Source: Alloprevotella sp. (GTDB lineage: Bacteria; Bacteroidota; Bacteroidia; Bacteroidales; Bacteroidaceae). Taken from it: a stretch of DNA of 64,000 bases. Positions 8,967 to 17,497 of the stretch are shown here, piece by piece; the stretch's first letter is position 1, and each line of letters starts with the position of its first letter. Under the pieces are notes generated by a model, which saw only the letters and a program-made list of their open reading frames with translations, did not search any database and was not told where the DNA came from. The translations under genes and the position numbers were made by a program. Location of the stretch: NCBI GenBank assembly GCA_017471505.1, contig JAFUTC010000004.1, forward strand, positions 62,001 to 126,000. Direction: 5' to 3'.

Positions 8967-10940
8967 ATGTCAGACAAAACACAATTGCCCGAAAACGCAT
9001 TCCGCGAGCTGAAAGACGGAGAAGAATACCGTCCGTTAATGGAAAGCCACAGGACCTACAAGGAACTGACCCCCTGGTCGCTCATCTTTGGTTTGCTGAT
9101 GGCCGTATTGTTCTCTGCGGCCTGTGCCTATCTGGGCCTGAAAATCGGACAGGTCTTTGAGGCAGCCATCCCTATCACCATCATCGCCGTGGGCGTAGCC
9201 GGCGCCACAAAGCGTAAGGATGCGCTCGGCGAGAACGTCATTATCCAAAGCATCGGTGCTTGTTCGGGCATGATTGTGGCTGGTGCCATCTTCACGCTCC
9301 CGGCCCTCTACATCCTGCAGGCAAAAATGGGCGCAGAGGTTACCATCAATTTCCTGCAAATCTTTATTGCCACCGTGTTGGGCGGTGTTCTCGGCATCTT
9401 CTTCCTCATTCCATTCCGGAAATACTTTGTGAAGGACATGCACGGCAAGTATCCGTTCCCCGAAGCCACGGCTTCTACCCAAGTACTCATTTCGGGCCAG
9501 AGCGGCGGCAGTCAAGTCAAGCCGCTTCTTATGGCCGGACTCATTGGCGGACTCTACGATTTTGCCGTATCTGCCTTTGGTGCATGGAACGAACTGTTCA
9601 CCTCGCGCGTCGGAGCCTTGGGCGCCATGGTTGCCGATAAGTTCAAGTTCGTTTTCAAGATTAACACGGGCGCGGCCCTATTGGGCATGGGCTACATCAT
9701 CGGCCTAAAATATGCCACCATCATCTGCATGGGCTCCATGCTTATGTGGTGGATTATCATCCCCGGCATGGCCCTGCTCTTCCCCGACCTCTCGGCCAAC
9801 GGCATCATTGCCTCCGAGGCCTCGCCTGAGGAACTCCACGCCTACGCACGCAACATCGGCATCGGTGCTATTGCCATGGCCGGACTCATTGGCATATACA
9901 ACAGCCGCAAGGTCATCATGAGTTCGTTCTCACTGATGGGCAAGATTTTCAAGGCCGACTCCGCCGAGACCACCGACGTAGTCCGCACGCAGCGCGACCT
10001 CTCGATGAAAATCGTAGGCATCGGCACGCTCGCCACCCTGCTCCTGACCTTCTTGTTCTTCTATCTCGGCGTCATGGACGGCAATCTGCTCTATGCCATA
10101 GTCGGCATTCTCATCGTGGCTGTCATTGCTTTCCTCTTCACCACCGTAGCCGCCAATGCCATAGCCATCGTCGGCTCGAATCCCGTCAGCGGCATGACGC
10201 TGATGACGCTAATTCTTGCCTGCGTCATTATGGCCGCCGTCGGACTTAAGGGAACGGCCGGAATGGTGGCGGCCCTCATCATGGGCGGAGTAGTATGCAC
10301 CGCGCTGTCAACGGCCGGCAGTTTCATTACCGACTTGAAGATTGGCTATTGGCTGGGCAGCACGCCAAAAGTACAGGAGACCTACAAGTTCCTCGGCGTG
10401 CTCGTGAGTGCCGCCACGGTGTGCGGAGTCATCATGATACTCAACAAGACCTACGGCTTTGAGGACCCCGAAGTAATGGCCGCCCCGCAGGCCCGCGCCA
10501 TGGCCGCCGTCATCGAACCGCTTATGAGCGGCAACGGCGCCCCTTGGCTTCTCTACGGAATAGGCGCTCTCATCGCGCTGCTCCTTAATGCTTTCGGCGT
10601 GTCGTCACTGGCCTTTGCGCTCGGCATGTTCATACCGTTGCAACTCAACCTGCCGCTTCTGGTCGGCGGCGGCGTGAACTGGTATGTCAGCACGCGATCA
10701 AAAGACAGCCACATTAACCAGTTGCGCAACGAGAGAGGCACCCTGCTTGCCAGCGGCTTCATTGCCGGCGGCGCACTTATGGGCGTGGTCAGCGCAGCCA
10801 TCCAGTTCTTCGGCATCAATATGGTGCAGGCTGAATGGATTAAGACATCGGGCAGCCAACTGCTTTCGCTCGCCGTCTATCTCTTGCTCATCGGCTTCTT
10901 CATCAAAGCTTCGATGGCCGGAAGCAAGCAAAAAGCATAA
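8967..10940 (+). CDS. OPT family oligopeptide transporter
   Basis: Integral inner-membrane transporter of the oligopeptide transporter (OPT/YSL) superfamily, which imports small peptides or metal chelates with protons. With the ATG at 8967 it is 657 residues; a TTG at 8952 would add five. It has about 14-16 hydrophobic segments. Typical features are AYLGLKIGQVFEAAIPITI near residue 55 and YPFPEATASTQVLISG near 165. Polar loops such as SPEELHAYARN and STRSKDSHINQLRNERGT separate the helices. It is separated from nspC by 44 bp. The substrate is not known. Confidence 0.92.
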   Translation: MSDKTQLPENAFRELKDGEEYRPLMESHRTYKELTPWSLIFGLLMAVLFSAACAYLGLKIGQVFEAAIPITIIAVGVAGATKRKDALGENVIIQSIGACSGMIVAGAIFTLPALYILQAKMGAEVTINFLQIFIATVLGGVLGIFFLIPFRKYFVKDMHGKYPFPEATASTQVLISGQSGGSQVKPLLMAGLIGGLYDFAVSAFGAWNELFTSRVGALGAMVADKFKFVFKINTGAALLGMGYIIGLKYATIICMGSMLMWWIIIPGMALLFPDLSANGIIASEASPEELHAYARNIGIGAIAMAGLIGIYNSRKVIMSSFSLMGKIFKADSAETTDVVRTQRDLSMKIVGIGTLATLLLTFLFFYLGVMDGNLLYAIVGILIVAVIAFLFTTVAANAIAIVGSNPVSGMTLMTLILACVIMAAVGLKGTAGMVAALIMGGVVCTALSTAGSFITDLKIGYWLGSTPKVQETYKFLGVLVSAATVCGVIMILNKTYGFEDPEVMAAPQARAMAAVIEPLMSGNGAPWLLYGIGALIALLLNAFGVSSLAFALGMFIPLQLNLPLLVGGGVNWYVSTRSKDSHINQLRNERGTLLASGFIAGGALMGVVSAAIQFFGINMVQAEWIKTSGSQLLSLAVYLLLIGFFIKASMAGSKQKA

Positions 10941-10945
10941 TTGGA

Positions 10946-10977
10946 TTTGGTGGTTAGAAAACAAAACTATACTTTTG
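10946..10977 (+). promoter_or_regulatory. rpsP promoter
   Basis: TTTG at 10946-10949, a 20-bp spacer and TACTTTTG at 10970-10977 match the Bacteroidetes consensus exactly. The rpsP ATG lies 51 bp downstream. Confidence 0.8.
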
Positions 10978-11027
10978 CACCGCCGTTACGAGTTAGCGGC
11001 ATATTCAAACCTTTAATACATAAATAA

Positions 11028-11576
11028 ATGGCAACAAAAATCAGACTCCAGCGTCGCGGTCACAAACGCTATGCTTTCTACAGCATCGTTATCGCAGATG
11101 CAAGAGCGCCACGTGATGGCAAATTTACTGAGAAGATTGGTACGTACAACCCCAACACCAATCCTGCCACAGTCGATTTGAATTTTGAGCGTGCGCTTTA
11201 TTGGCTCGAGACAGGTGCTCAGCCTACCGACACCGTTCGTAACATTTTCTCCTACGAAGGCGTACTTTTGATGAAACACCTCCGCGGAGGCGTTCGCAAG
11301 GGTGCTTTCGACGAAGCCACTGCTCAAGCAAAATTTGAGGCTTGGAAAGCCGAAAAAGCCAAAAAGATTGAGAAGGCCGTCAGCAACATCGCTGCAAGCA
11401 AGAAGGCCGACTTGGCTGCTCGCCTCGAAGCCGAGAAGAAAGTCAACGAAAAGATTGCTGAAAAGGTAGCCGACAAGAAAGCTGCTGCAGCCGCCGCTCA
11501 GGCCGAAGCCGAAGCCGCTCCTGCAGAAGAAGAAACGGCTCCCGAGGCTGAAGCCGAGGCTCCCGCCGAAGCATAA
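11028..11576 (+). CDS. rpsP: 30S ribosomal protein S16 with long Ala/Glu tail
   Basis: Small-subunit protein needed for 30S assembly. Residues 1-85 are the normal S16 domain ([18 protein letters not shown], then [14 protein letters not shown]). Residues about 95-182 form an extension rich in Lys, Ala and Glu, ending in repeated AEAEA/PAEE blocks, which should be a long charged helix followed by an acidic disordered tail. S16 in most bacteria is 80-90 residues; Bacteroidetes S16 proteins commonly carry such extensions. It has its own promoter immediately upstream. Confidence 0.97.
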   Translation: MATKIRLQRRGHKRYAFYSIVIADARAPRDGKFTEKIGTYNPNTNPATVDLNFERALYWLETGAQPTDTVRNIFSYEGVLLMKHLRGGVRKGAFDEATAQAKFEAWKAEKAKKIEKAVSNIAASKKADLAARLEAEKKVNEKIAEKVADKKAAAAAAQAEAEAAPAEEETAPEAEAEAPAEA

Positions 11577-11678
11577 AAGCATCGAAGCAGTCGTTCCGAC
11601 TAACCCCTGCGGCCGTTGCCCTCTGGCAGCGGTCGCTTTCTTTATGCCTTTGCCCGACGCCACGCATACAACCCACAG

Positions 11679-11804
11679 ATTCCATAATGCAATTTCAGAA
11701 TTCCATAATACAATTTCAAAATTCCATTATACAATTTCAAAATTCCATTATACAATATGAAAATTCCCTTATGCAATTTCGCAACTGCATAAGGGAATTT
11801 TGCG
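11679..11804. repeat. 21-bp-period palindromic repeat array, 6 units
   Basis: Six consecutive units start at 11679, 11700, 11721, 11742, 11763 and 11784, each exactly 21 bp. Each is a 15-bp imperfect palindrome (for example ATTCCATAATACAAT) plus a 6-bp linker (TTCAAA or similar). It fills the gap between the convergent rpsP and MFS genes. The same family recurs at 23430, 35410, 41930, 52227 and 58873. I cannot assign it to a named family. Confidence 0.85.
11760..11801. terminator. Repeat-borne hairpin between convergent genes
   Basis: AAAATTCCCTTATGCA (11760-11775) pairs perfectly with TGCATAAGGGAATTTT (11786-11801) over 16 bp with a 10-nt loop. It is built from the last two repeat units. 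The A/T ends give a short U-run in both directions, so it could terminate both rpsP and the MFS gene. Confidence 0.6.
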
Positions 11805-11826
11805 GTGCGGCGGTCGGACCCGCCTG

Positions 11827-13104
11827 TTAGCCTTTCGTGGCAGGCCTCTCCTTAAAGAAGATGGCAAACATCACCAGCACGACGAGTGCATAGGCGGCGA
11901 AGATGAACCACACCGTAGGCCAGTCGCCCACCTGCAGGCTGTCGTTGCCGAATGTCTTCCACTCGGTGAAGGCGTTGACCACCTTGCCGGCTGCCAACAT
12001 ACCCAGAGAGGCACCGAGGCCGTTGGTCATAATCATAAACAAGCCCTGGGCACTGCTGCAGATAGACTTCTCGGTGTTCTGGTCTACAAAGAGCGCGCCG
12101 GAGATATTAAAGAAGTCGAATGCCATACCGTAGACAATCATCGAAAGTATGAACATCCACACTCCGGGGCCCGGATTTCCAAATCCGAACAGGCCAAAGC
12201 GAAATACCCATGCACCCATGGCCAGCATCATTACGCGCTTGATGCCGTAGCGCTTCAAGAAGAACGGAATGAGCAGGATACAGCAAGTTTCGCTTATCTG
12301 CGAGAGCGAATAGAGTATGACGCTGTGCTGCACGCCAAAGGTATTCTCAAATTCCTGCTGGGCACCGAAACTGCTGATAAAGGGAGTGGCGTAGCTGTTG
12401 GTGATTTGCAGCGACACGCCAAGCAACATCGAGAAAATGAAGAAGATGGCCATGCGTTTCTCTTTGAAAAGCTTGAACGCATCAAGGCCCAGTGCCTGTG
12501 CGAGGCTCTTCTTCTCGGCCGACTTACTGACGGGACAGTCGGGAAGCGTCGGAGCATAGGCGGCAAGTAGCACGCCAAAGAATGCAGATACGAGGAACTG
12601 GTAGGGGCTTGGCTTGAAGCCGAGCAGGTCCACAGCCCACATGGCAAAGATAAAGCCGATGGTGCCGAACACACGCACGGGCGGGAAGTCCTTTACGGTG
12701 TCGAGCCCAGCCTTAGTCAGACCGATGAATGCCACCGAGTTCGACAGGGCAATCGTAGGCATGAAGAACGCCACGCTAAGCGTGTAGAGCGTGAAGATTA
12801 CGGCAAAGTCGGGCGTGGCCGTACTCATGCCATAGACGCCTACAGAAGCCATGAACAGGGCCGCCAGAAAATGGCAAAGGCCCAGCAGTTTCTGCGCCGG
12901 AATCCACCGGTCGGCCACGATGCCCATCAAACCGGGCATGAAGATTGACACAAATCCCTGCACGGCATAGAACCAGGAAATTTCCGTACCCAGACCGGCT
13001 TGTCCGAGGTAGTTGCCCATCGACGTCAGGTAGGCACCCCAGACTGCAAACTCGAGAAAATTCATTCCCACAAAGCGAGCCTGCAAACTTGTTTTGTTGT
13101 TCAT
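11827..13104 (-). CDS. MFS transporter, nucleoside:H+ symporter type
   Basis: A 425-residue inner-membrane protein with 12 predicted hydrophobic segments, resembling the NupG/XapB nucleoside:proton symporter branch of the major facilitator superfamily. It starts MNNKTSLQARFVGMNFLEFAVWG; the first helix block FLEFAVWGAYLTSMGNYL and the loop MGIVADRWIPAQK are characteristic. A second loop, FFLKRYGIKRVMM, begins the C-terminal half. Nucleoside specificity is inferred from family resemblance. It is transcribed towards rpsP and has a promoter at 13195-13226. Confidence 0.82.
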   Translation of the reverse strand: MNNKTSLQARFVGMNFLEFAVWGAYLTSMGNYLGQAGLGTEISWFYAVQGFVSIFMPGLMGIVADRWIPAQKLLGLCHFLAALFMASVGVYGMSTATPDFAVIFTLYTLSVAFFMPTIALSNSVAFIGLTKAGLDTVKDFPPVRVFGTIGFIFAMWAVDLLGFKPSPYQFLVSAFFGVLLAAYAPTLPDCPVSKSAEKKSLAQALGLDAFKLFKEKRMAIFFIFSMLLGVSLQITNSYATPFISSFGAQQEFENTFGVQHSVILYSLSQISETCCILLIPFFLKRYGIKRVMMLAMGAWVFRFGLFGFGNPGPGVWMFILSMIVYGMAFDFFNISGALFVDQNTEKSICSSAQGLFMIMTNGLGASLGMLAAGKVVNAFTEWKTFGNDSLQVGDWPTVWFIFAAYALVVLVMFAIFFKERPATKG

Positions 13105-13194
13105 AGATAGTATAGTTTAAGAATTTTGTCGCTTATTCGCCTGTTGGCCTTTTCCCTGCCCGCTGGACAAAGCGACCGGCCAAAATCCAATTAG

Positions 13195-13226
13195 CAAAAA
13201 TAAATTAAATTATTCAAGCAAGCAAT
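13195..13226 (-). promoter_or_regulatory. Promoter of the nucleoside-type MFS gene
   Basis: On the minus strand the -7 reads TATTTTTG (13195-13202). A TTTG-like -33 (ATTG) is at 13223-13226, 20 bp upstream. It predicts a leader of about 85 nt. Confidence 0.55.
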
Positions 13227-13263
13227 TTCCACGCGGATTTCGCTAAAATCGGCACGGAAAACC

Positions 13264-13271
13264 TAAATTTG
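13264..13271 (+). promoter_or_regulatory. -7 element upstream of rsmE
   Basis: TAAATTTG matches TAnnTTTG and lies 24 bp before the GTG start of rsmE. The -33 element is weak (TTTC at 13238-13241). Confidence 0.5.
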
Positions 13272-13294
13272 TAGAACAAATAATTCTGTTTGCC

Positions 13295-14023
13295 GTGAAA
13301 GAAGTCCATTTGTTCTATGCCCCCGAGGCGCTGACCGCCAACCTGCTCCCCGACGAAGAAGCCATACACGCCGTGCGCGTGCTACGTATGCACGAGGGCG
13401 ACGACCTTAACCTGACCGACGGCAAGGGCCACTTTTTCGAGGCCCGCATCACGCAATGCACGCCGAAGATGTGCCGTTTCGACATATTGGAGCAACACGA
13501 CTGGCAACCGCATTGGGATGGGAGCATAGAGGTGGCCGTGGCACCCACGAAGAATATGGACCGCATGGAATGGTTCGCGGAGAAAGCCGTCGAAATCGGC
13601 TGCGACCGAATCGTGTTCCTATCGTGCCAGAACTCCGAACGCCAAGTGCTGAAAAAAGAGCGTATCGAAAAAATTGTGGTGTCGGCTATGAAGCAGAGCC
13701 ACAAGGCTGTTCTGCCGCAGGTGGAACCACTCACCCGCTTTGCCGACTATGTAGCCCGCCCGTTCGACGGACTTCGCTGCATAGCCCACTGCTACGCCGA
13801 CGCCGATGTCGGTGCGGCCAAGCAGGAACTGGCTCGCATCGCCCAAAAAGGCCGTCCCACACAGGTGCTCATCGGACCTGAAGGCGACTTCTCCATAGCT
13901 GAGGTGAAGACAGCCCTGCAACACGGATTCGTGCCCATATCGCTCGGACAAAGCCGACTACGCACCGAGACGGCCGCATTAGTGGCCGTCCACACGCTCA
14001 ACTTGGCCATGAGCCTTTCCTAA
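13295..14023 (+). CDS. rsmE: 16S rRNA (uracil1498-N3)-methyltransferase
   Basis: SPOUT-class methyltransferase that methylates U1498 of 16S rRNA. It is 242 residues from a GTG start placed 24 bp after a good -7 element. The N-terminal PUA-like part contains EAIHAVRVLRMHEGDDLNLTD. The C-terminal knot has VLIGPEGDFSIAEV near residue 190 and SLGQSRLRTETAAL near 218, the SAM-binding signature of the family. The next gene starts 13 bp after the stop, so the two are cotranscribed. Confidence 0.95.
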   Translation: MKEVHLFYAPEALTANLLPDEEAIHAVRVLRMHEGDDLNLTDGKGHFFEARITQCTPKMCRFDILEQHDWQPHWDGSIEVAVAPTKNMDRMEWFAEKAVEIGCDRIVFLSCQNSERQVLKKERIEKIVVSAMKQSHKAVLPQVEPLTRFADYVARPFDGLRCIAHCYADADVGAAKQELARIAQKGRPTQVLIGPEGDFSIAEVKTALQHGFVPISLGQSRLRTETAALVAVHTLNLAMSLS

Positions 14024-14036
14024 TTTCCACAAAAAA

Positions 14037-15509
14037 ATGAACACCCCCCTACTCCAACTCTATAGTACCGCCAACGGACACGACTGTGCCCGCTGCGAGC
14101 AACTCACGGGCAGCGGCAGCAACCGCGCCTATTTTCGGCTGTACGACAACGACGGACATTCGCAAGTCGGCGTAGTAGGCACCTCCAAGCAGGAAAACCA
14201 TGCCTTCCTCTATCTGACGCGCCATTTCGAGGGTCTCGGACTGCCTGTGCCCCGCATCATTGCCGCCTCCGACGATGAAATGTACTACCTGCAGGATGAC
14301 CTGGGCACGGACAACCTTTTCGACGCGCTAAAGCACGGACGCGAAAACGGATACGACAAAGACGATGAAGCATTGCTCACGGCTACCATCCGGCTGCTGC
14401 CGCACTTCCAGGTGAAAGGCGGAACCAATCTCGACACAGCCCAGATGTTGGAGCCGACAACCTTCTCCCGTCAGACCATTCTATACGACCTCCACTACTT
14501 CAAATACTGCTTTTTGCGCACCACCGACGTAGCCTACGACGAGAACCTGTTGGAAAACGACTTCAACCACTTTGCCGCCGACCTGGAACATATTGGCGAG
14601 GAAAGCAAGCAATGCTATTTCCTCTACCGCGACTTTCAGGCACGCAACGTGATGCTTCGCAACGGCACCGAACCCTATTTCATCGACTACCAAAGTGGTC
14701 GCGTCGGCCCGTTGCAGTACGACGTGGCCTCGTTCCTGCTTCAAGTCAGCGCAAAATACCCGCAAGCGCTCAAGAACAGACTGCTTGCCGCCTATCTGGA
14801 CGAACTCAGACAGATAGACGCCCCTGCCGCCGACCGGTTCAACACATCGTTCAAGCGGTTTAGCCTGTTCCGCCTGCTGCAAGTGCTGGGCGCCTACGGA
14901 CTGCGAGGCAGATACGAGCGCAAACCCCACTTCCTGCGCAGCATCCCATTGGCCATCGAGGCCGTGGCACACTATCTCGACAGCGAGGAACTTATGGCGT
15001 ACCCGCATTTAAGGCTCACTTTAAGAAATTTGACGGAAGCACCCGAATTTCAGTCGCTTAAATCGGTAGAGACAAGCGGATTATTGACCCACCCCATAAC
15101 GCAGCCGGCGCTGGAGTTAGAGATTTACAGTTTCAGTTTTAAGAAAGGAATTCCTACTGATAGCAGCGGCAACGGTGGCGGCTACGTATTCGACTGCAGG
15201 TCCACCCACAACCCCGGCCGGTTCGAGCAATATCGCAGCCAGACCGGCCTCGACCTGCCCGTCATAAACTTCCTGGAGGAGGACGGTGAGATAACGGACT
15301 ACCTGAACCATGTTCGCCCCATTCTGGAGCACCACGTGGAGCGGTTCATAGAGCGGGGCTTCACCCACCTTATGTGCTGCTTCGGTTGCACGGGCGGACA
15401 GCACCGCAGCGTGTATTGCGCCCAACGGATGGCCGAACATGTCCATCGGAAGTACGGCATCCGCGTACGGCTTACCCATCGCGAACTGGGCATCGAACAG
15501 ACTTTCTGA
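14037..15509 (+). CDS. APH-type sugar kinase fused to a RapZ C-terminal domain
   Basis: A 490-residue two-domain protein. Residues 1-340 are an aminoglycoside-phosphotransferase-like kinase (family of the anomeric MurNAc/GlcNAc kinase AmgK). GSGSNRAYFRLYD is the nucleotide loop, YRDFQARNVML (about 200) the catalytic loop and FIDYQSGRVGPLQYDVASFL the metal-binding loop. Residues about 350-490 are the RapZ C-terminal domain, with VFDCRSTHNPGR and CCFGCTGGQHRSVYCAQRM. In Enterobacteria this domain binds small RNAs and GlcN6P to control glmS. The fusion suggests a regulator or enzyme of cell-wall amino sugar metabolism; substrate and RNA binding are not shown here. Confidence 0.88.
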   Translation: MNTPLLQLYSTANGHDCARCEQLTGSGSNRAYFRLYDNDGHSQVGVVGTSKQENHAFLYLTRHFEGLGLPVPRIIAASDDEMYYLQDDLGTDNLFDALKHGRENGYDKDDEALLTATIRLLPHFQVKGGTNLDTAQMLEPTTFSRQTILYDLHYFKYCFLRTTDVAYDENLLENDFNHFAADLEHIGEESKQCYFLYRDFQARNVMLRNGTEPYFIDYQSGRVGPLQYDVASFLLQVSAKYPQALKNRLLAAYLDELRQIDAPAADRFNTSFKRFSLFRLLQVLGAYGLRGRYERKPHFLRSIPLAIEAVAHYLDSEELMAYPHLRLTLRNLTEAPEFQSLKSVETSGLLTHPITQPALELEIYSFSFKKGIPTDSSGNGGGYVFDCRSTHNPGRFEQYRSQTGLDLPVINFLEEDGEITDYLNHVRPILEHHVERFIERGFTHLMCCFGCTGGQHRSVYCAQRMAEHVHRKYGIRVRLTHRELGIEQTF

Positions 15510-15540
15510 CTCGCCGCATACCCGCCCCCACTGGCAAAAT

Positions 15541-15580
15541 AAAAGAGCCACCCGATTGCATCGAGTGGCTCTTCATTTAT
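15541..15580 (-). terminator. gapA terminator (also faces the APH-RapZ gene)
   Basis: AAGAGCCAC (15543-15551) pairs with GTGGCTCTT (15565-15573), and the inner CCGA/TCGA extends the stem. On the minus strand it is followed by a T-rich run. It lies between convergent genes and may act both ways. Confidence 0.85.
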
Positions 15581-15593
15581 ATAACGAAGTCGA

Positions 15594-16661
15594 TTACTTC
15601 AGTTCAGCAAGATACTTAATGGTGCGTACCATCTGCGAAGTGTACGAGTTTTCGTTGTCGTACCAAGATACAACCTGAACCTGGTAGGTATCTTCGTCGA
15701 TCTTCGATACCATCGTCTGCGTAGCGTCGAATAGCGAGCCGTACTTCATGCCGATAATATCGGAAGAAACGATTTGGTCTTCCGTGTAACCGAAGGATTC
15801 CGTACCAGCGGCCTTCATGGCAGCGTTGATACCCTCTACGGTAACGTCCTTAGCCTTGACAACGGCTACGAGAATCGTAGTAGAACCCGTGGGAGTCGGC
15901 ACGCGCTGGGCAGAACCGATGAGCTTGCCGTTGAGTTCGGGGATAACCAGACCGATAGCCTTAGCAGCGCCGGTGGAGTTAGGCACGATGTTGCAAGCAC
16001 CTGCACGCGAGCGGCGGAGGTCACCCTTGCGCTGAGGACCGTCAAGGATCATCTGGTCGCCAGTATAAGCGTGGATGGTGGACATGATACCCGATGCGAT
16101 GGGAGCATAGGCATTCAGGGCTGCAGCCATAGGAGCCAGGCAGTTGGTGGTGCAGGAAGCGGCGGAGATGATAGTGTCTTCGGGCTTCAGCGTAGTGTGG
16201 TTCACATTGTAGACAATGGTGGGAAGGTCGTTGCCTGCGGGAGCAGAGATGACAACCTTCTTGGCGCCGGCCTGGATATGAGCCTGCGATTTTGCCTTAG
16301 AGGTATAGAAACCGGTGCACTCGAGAACTACGTCCACGCCAAGTTCGCCCCAAGGAAGTTCTGCGGCGTTGGGCTTTGCGTAGATAGTGATTTCTTTTCC
16401 GTCGACGGTGATCGAACCCGGTTCAACTACAGTCTTGCCGTCTTCAGCGAGTACTGCGTCTTTGTGGGATACGGTGTGCTTGCCTTCGCCGAATTTGCCA
16501 GCGAAACCGCCCTGAGCCGTGTCATACTTCAACAGATGAGCAAGCATCTTGGGGCTTGTCAAGTCGTTAATGGCTACTACTTCATAGCCTTCTGCCTCGA
16601 ACATCTGACGGAATGCGAGACGACCGATACGGCCGAAGCCGTTAATTGCAACTTTTGTCAT
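15594..16661 (-). CDS. gapA: Glyceraldehyde-3-phosphate dehydrogenase, type I
   Basis: NAD-dependent glycolytic dehydrogenase producing 1,3-bisphosphoglycerate. It is 355 residues, slightly longer than the usual 335. [14 protein letters not shown] is the N-terminal Rossmann motif and [12 protein letters not shown] carries the active-site cysteine (about 170). Others are [14 protein letters not shown] and the C-terminal [16 protein letters not shown]. The insert around residues 65-85 ([18 protein letters not shown]) accounts for the extra length. It is a monocistronic gene with a strong terminator, as expected for a highly expressed enzyme. Confidence 0.98.
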   Translation of the reverse strand: MTKVAINGFGRIGRLAFRQMFEAEGYEVVAINDLTSPKMLAHLLKYDTAQGGFAGKFGEGKHTVSHKDAVLAEDGKTVVEPGSITVDGKEITIYAKPNAAELPWGELGVDVVLECTGFYTSKAKSQAHIQAGAKKVVISAPAGNDLPTIVYNVNHTTLKPEDTIISAASCTTNCLAPMAAALNAYAPIASGIMSTIHAYTGDQMILDGPQRKGDLRRSRAGACNIVPNSTGAAKAIGLVIPELNGKLIGSAQRVPTPTGSTTILVAVVKAKDVTVEGINAAMKAAGTESFGYTEDQIVSSDIIGMKYGSLFDATQTMVSKIDEDTYQVQVVSWYDNENSYTSQMVRTIKYLAELK

Positions 16662-16760
16662 AAGTACTTAATGAGTTAAAAGAATTATTTTTTAATGGTC
16701 TTGTTGTCCAGATTTTGAACCTAGTTTGGTTGAAAGAACATCAAATTCTTTTACCAAGCG

Positions 16761-16768
16761 CAAAATTA
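16761..16768 (-). promoter_or_regulatory. Possible gapA -7 element
   Basis: The minus strand reads TAATTTTG, about 100 bp upstream of the gapA ATG. A TTTG at 16794-16797 is 25 bp away, longer than the usual 19-20, so this is tentative. Confidence 0.4.
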
Positions 16769-16782
16769 CTTAAAATCTTTTT

Positions 16783-16790
16783 TATATTTG
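16783..16790 (+). promoter_or_regulatory. mscL -7 element
   Basis: TATATTTG matches TAnnTTTG, 47 bp before the mscL ATG. No convincing -33 element is seen. Confidence 0.5.
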
Positions 16791-16837
16791 CATCAAAGGA
16801 CAACAAAATCAAATTCTCACCTTAAAATTTTCCTATT

Positions 16838-17230
16838 ATGAGTTTCATTAAAGAATTCAAAGAATTTGCTATGCGCGGCAACGTCATGGATATGGCTGTC
16901 GGCGTAATCATCGGCGGTGCTTTCGGAAAGATTGTTACTTCGCTTGTGGACGACGTAATCATGCCGTTAATCGGCGTATGCACTGGCGGCATAAACCTTG
17001 CCGAACTTAACGTGAAGGTAGGCGACGCACAGGTTACCTATGGCGCATTCATCCAGAACATTATTGACGTCCTGATTTTTGCCTTCTGCATCTTCTTGAT
17101 GATTAAGGGCATGAACAAGCTTTCCAAGAAAGAGGAGCCGAAGGAAGAAGAAGCCGCTCCGGCCGAGCCCGAACCTACGAAGGAAGAAGTGCTTCTGACT
17201 CAGATTCGCGACCTTCTCGAAAAGAAGTAG
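16838..17230 (+). CDS. mscL: Large-conductance mechanosensitive channel
   Basis: Homopentameric inner-membrane channel that opens under membrane tension to release solutes in osmotic down-shock. At 130 residues the length is typical. The N-terminal helix and TM1 read [27 protein letters not shown], and TM2 is [21 protein letters not shown] (given here in two parts of the family pattern). The cytoplasmic tail is Glu/Pro/Ala-rich and ends in a short helix ([13 protein letters not shown]). It is transcribed divergently from gapA. Confidence 0.96.
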   Translation: MSFIKEFKEFAMRGNVMDMAVGVIIGGAFGKIVTSLVDDVIMPLIGVCTGGINLAELNVKVGDAQVTYGAFIQNIIDVLIFAFCIFLMIKGMNKLSKKEEPKEEEAAPAEPEPTKEEVLLTQIRDLLEKK

Positions 17231-17267
17231 TATGACGTCTGCTGCGACGGATGTTCCGTCGTCGGAC

Positions 17268-17305
17268 AAGTCCGTCCTTCGCTTGAAGGGCGGACTTCTT
17301 TTTTT
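17268..17305 (+). terminator. mscL terminator
   Basis: AAGTCCGTCCTTC (17268-17280) pairs with GAAGGGCGGACTT (17285-17297) around a GCTT loop and is followed by CTTTTTTTC. It is a classic intrinsic terminator on the plus strand. Confidence 0.9.
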
Positions 17306-17338
17306 CTGCCCCACTATGGCGCTGGCCGTTTCAAGGCT

Positions 17339-17401
17339 TGGAATGTGCATTTCAAGGCTTGAAACGGCCATTTCAAGCCTTGAAACGGAACGGGCTGCTA
17401 T
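17339..17401. repeat. 21-bp-period palindromic repeat with a different core (3 units)
   Basis: Three units start at 17339, 17360 and 17381. Each is a 15-bp palindrome (TTTCAAGGCTTGAAA or one- to two-base variants) plus a 6-bp linker (TGTGCA, CGGCCA, CGGAAC). The geometry is identical to the ATTGCATAATGCAAT arrays although the core is unrelated. It lies between the terminators of the convergent mscL and DUF4251 genes. Confidence 0.8.
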
Positions 17402-17430
17402 GCGACGGAACGACTGGAACGGCATCCGCA

Positions 17431-17466
17431 AAAAAAGCGTGCAACCCCGTAATCGAGGTTGCACGC
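17431..17466 (-). terminator. Terminator of the DUF4251 gene
   Basis: GCGTGCAACC (17437-17446) pairs with GGTTGCACGC (17457-17466). On the minus strand the stem is followed by seven T residues. Confidence 0.9.
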
Positions 17467-17497
17467 CTTGCGTGGGTCGGAACGGCTTGTCGGCCCG

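Noticed and set aside
11679..11804. CRISPR array
   Set aside because: Units are 21 bp and tandem, with only 6-bp variable linkers instead of 25-40-bp spacers, the copies are imperfect, and no cas genes occur in the window.
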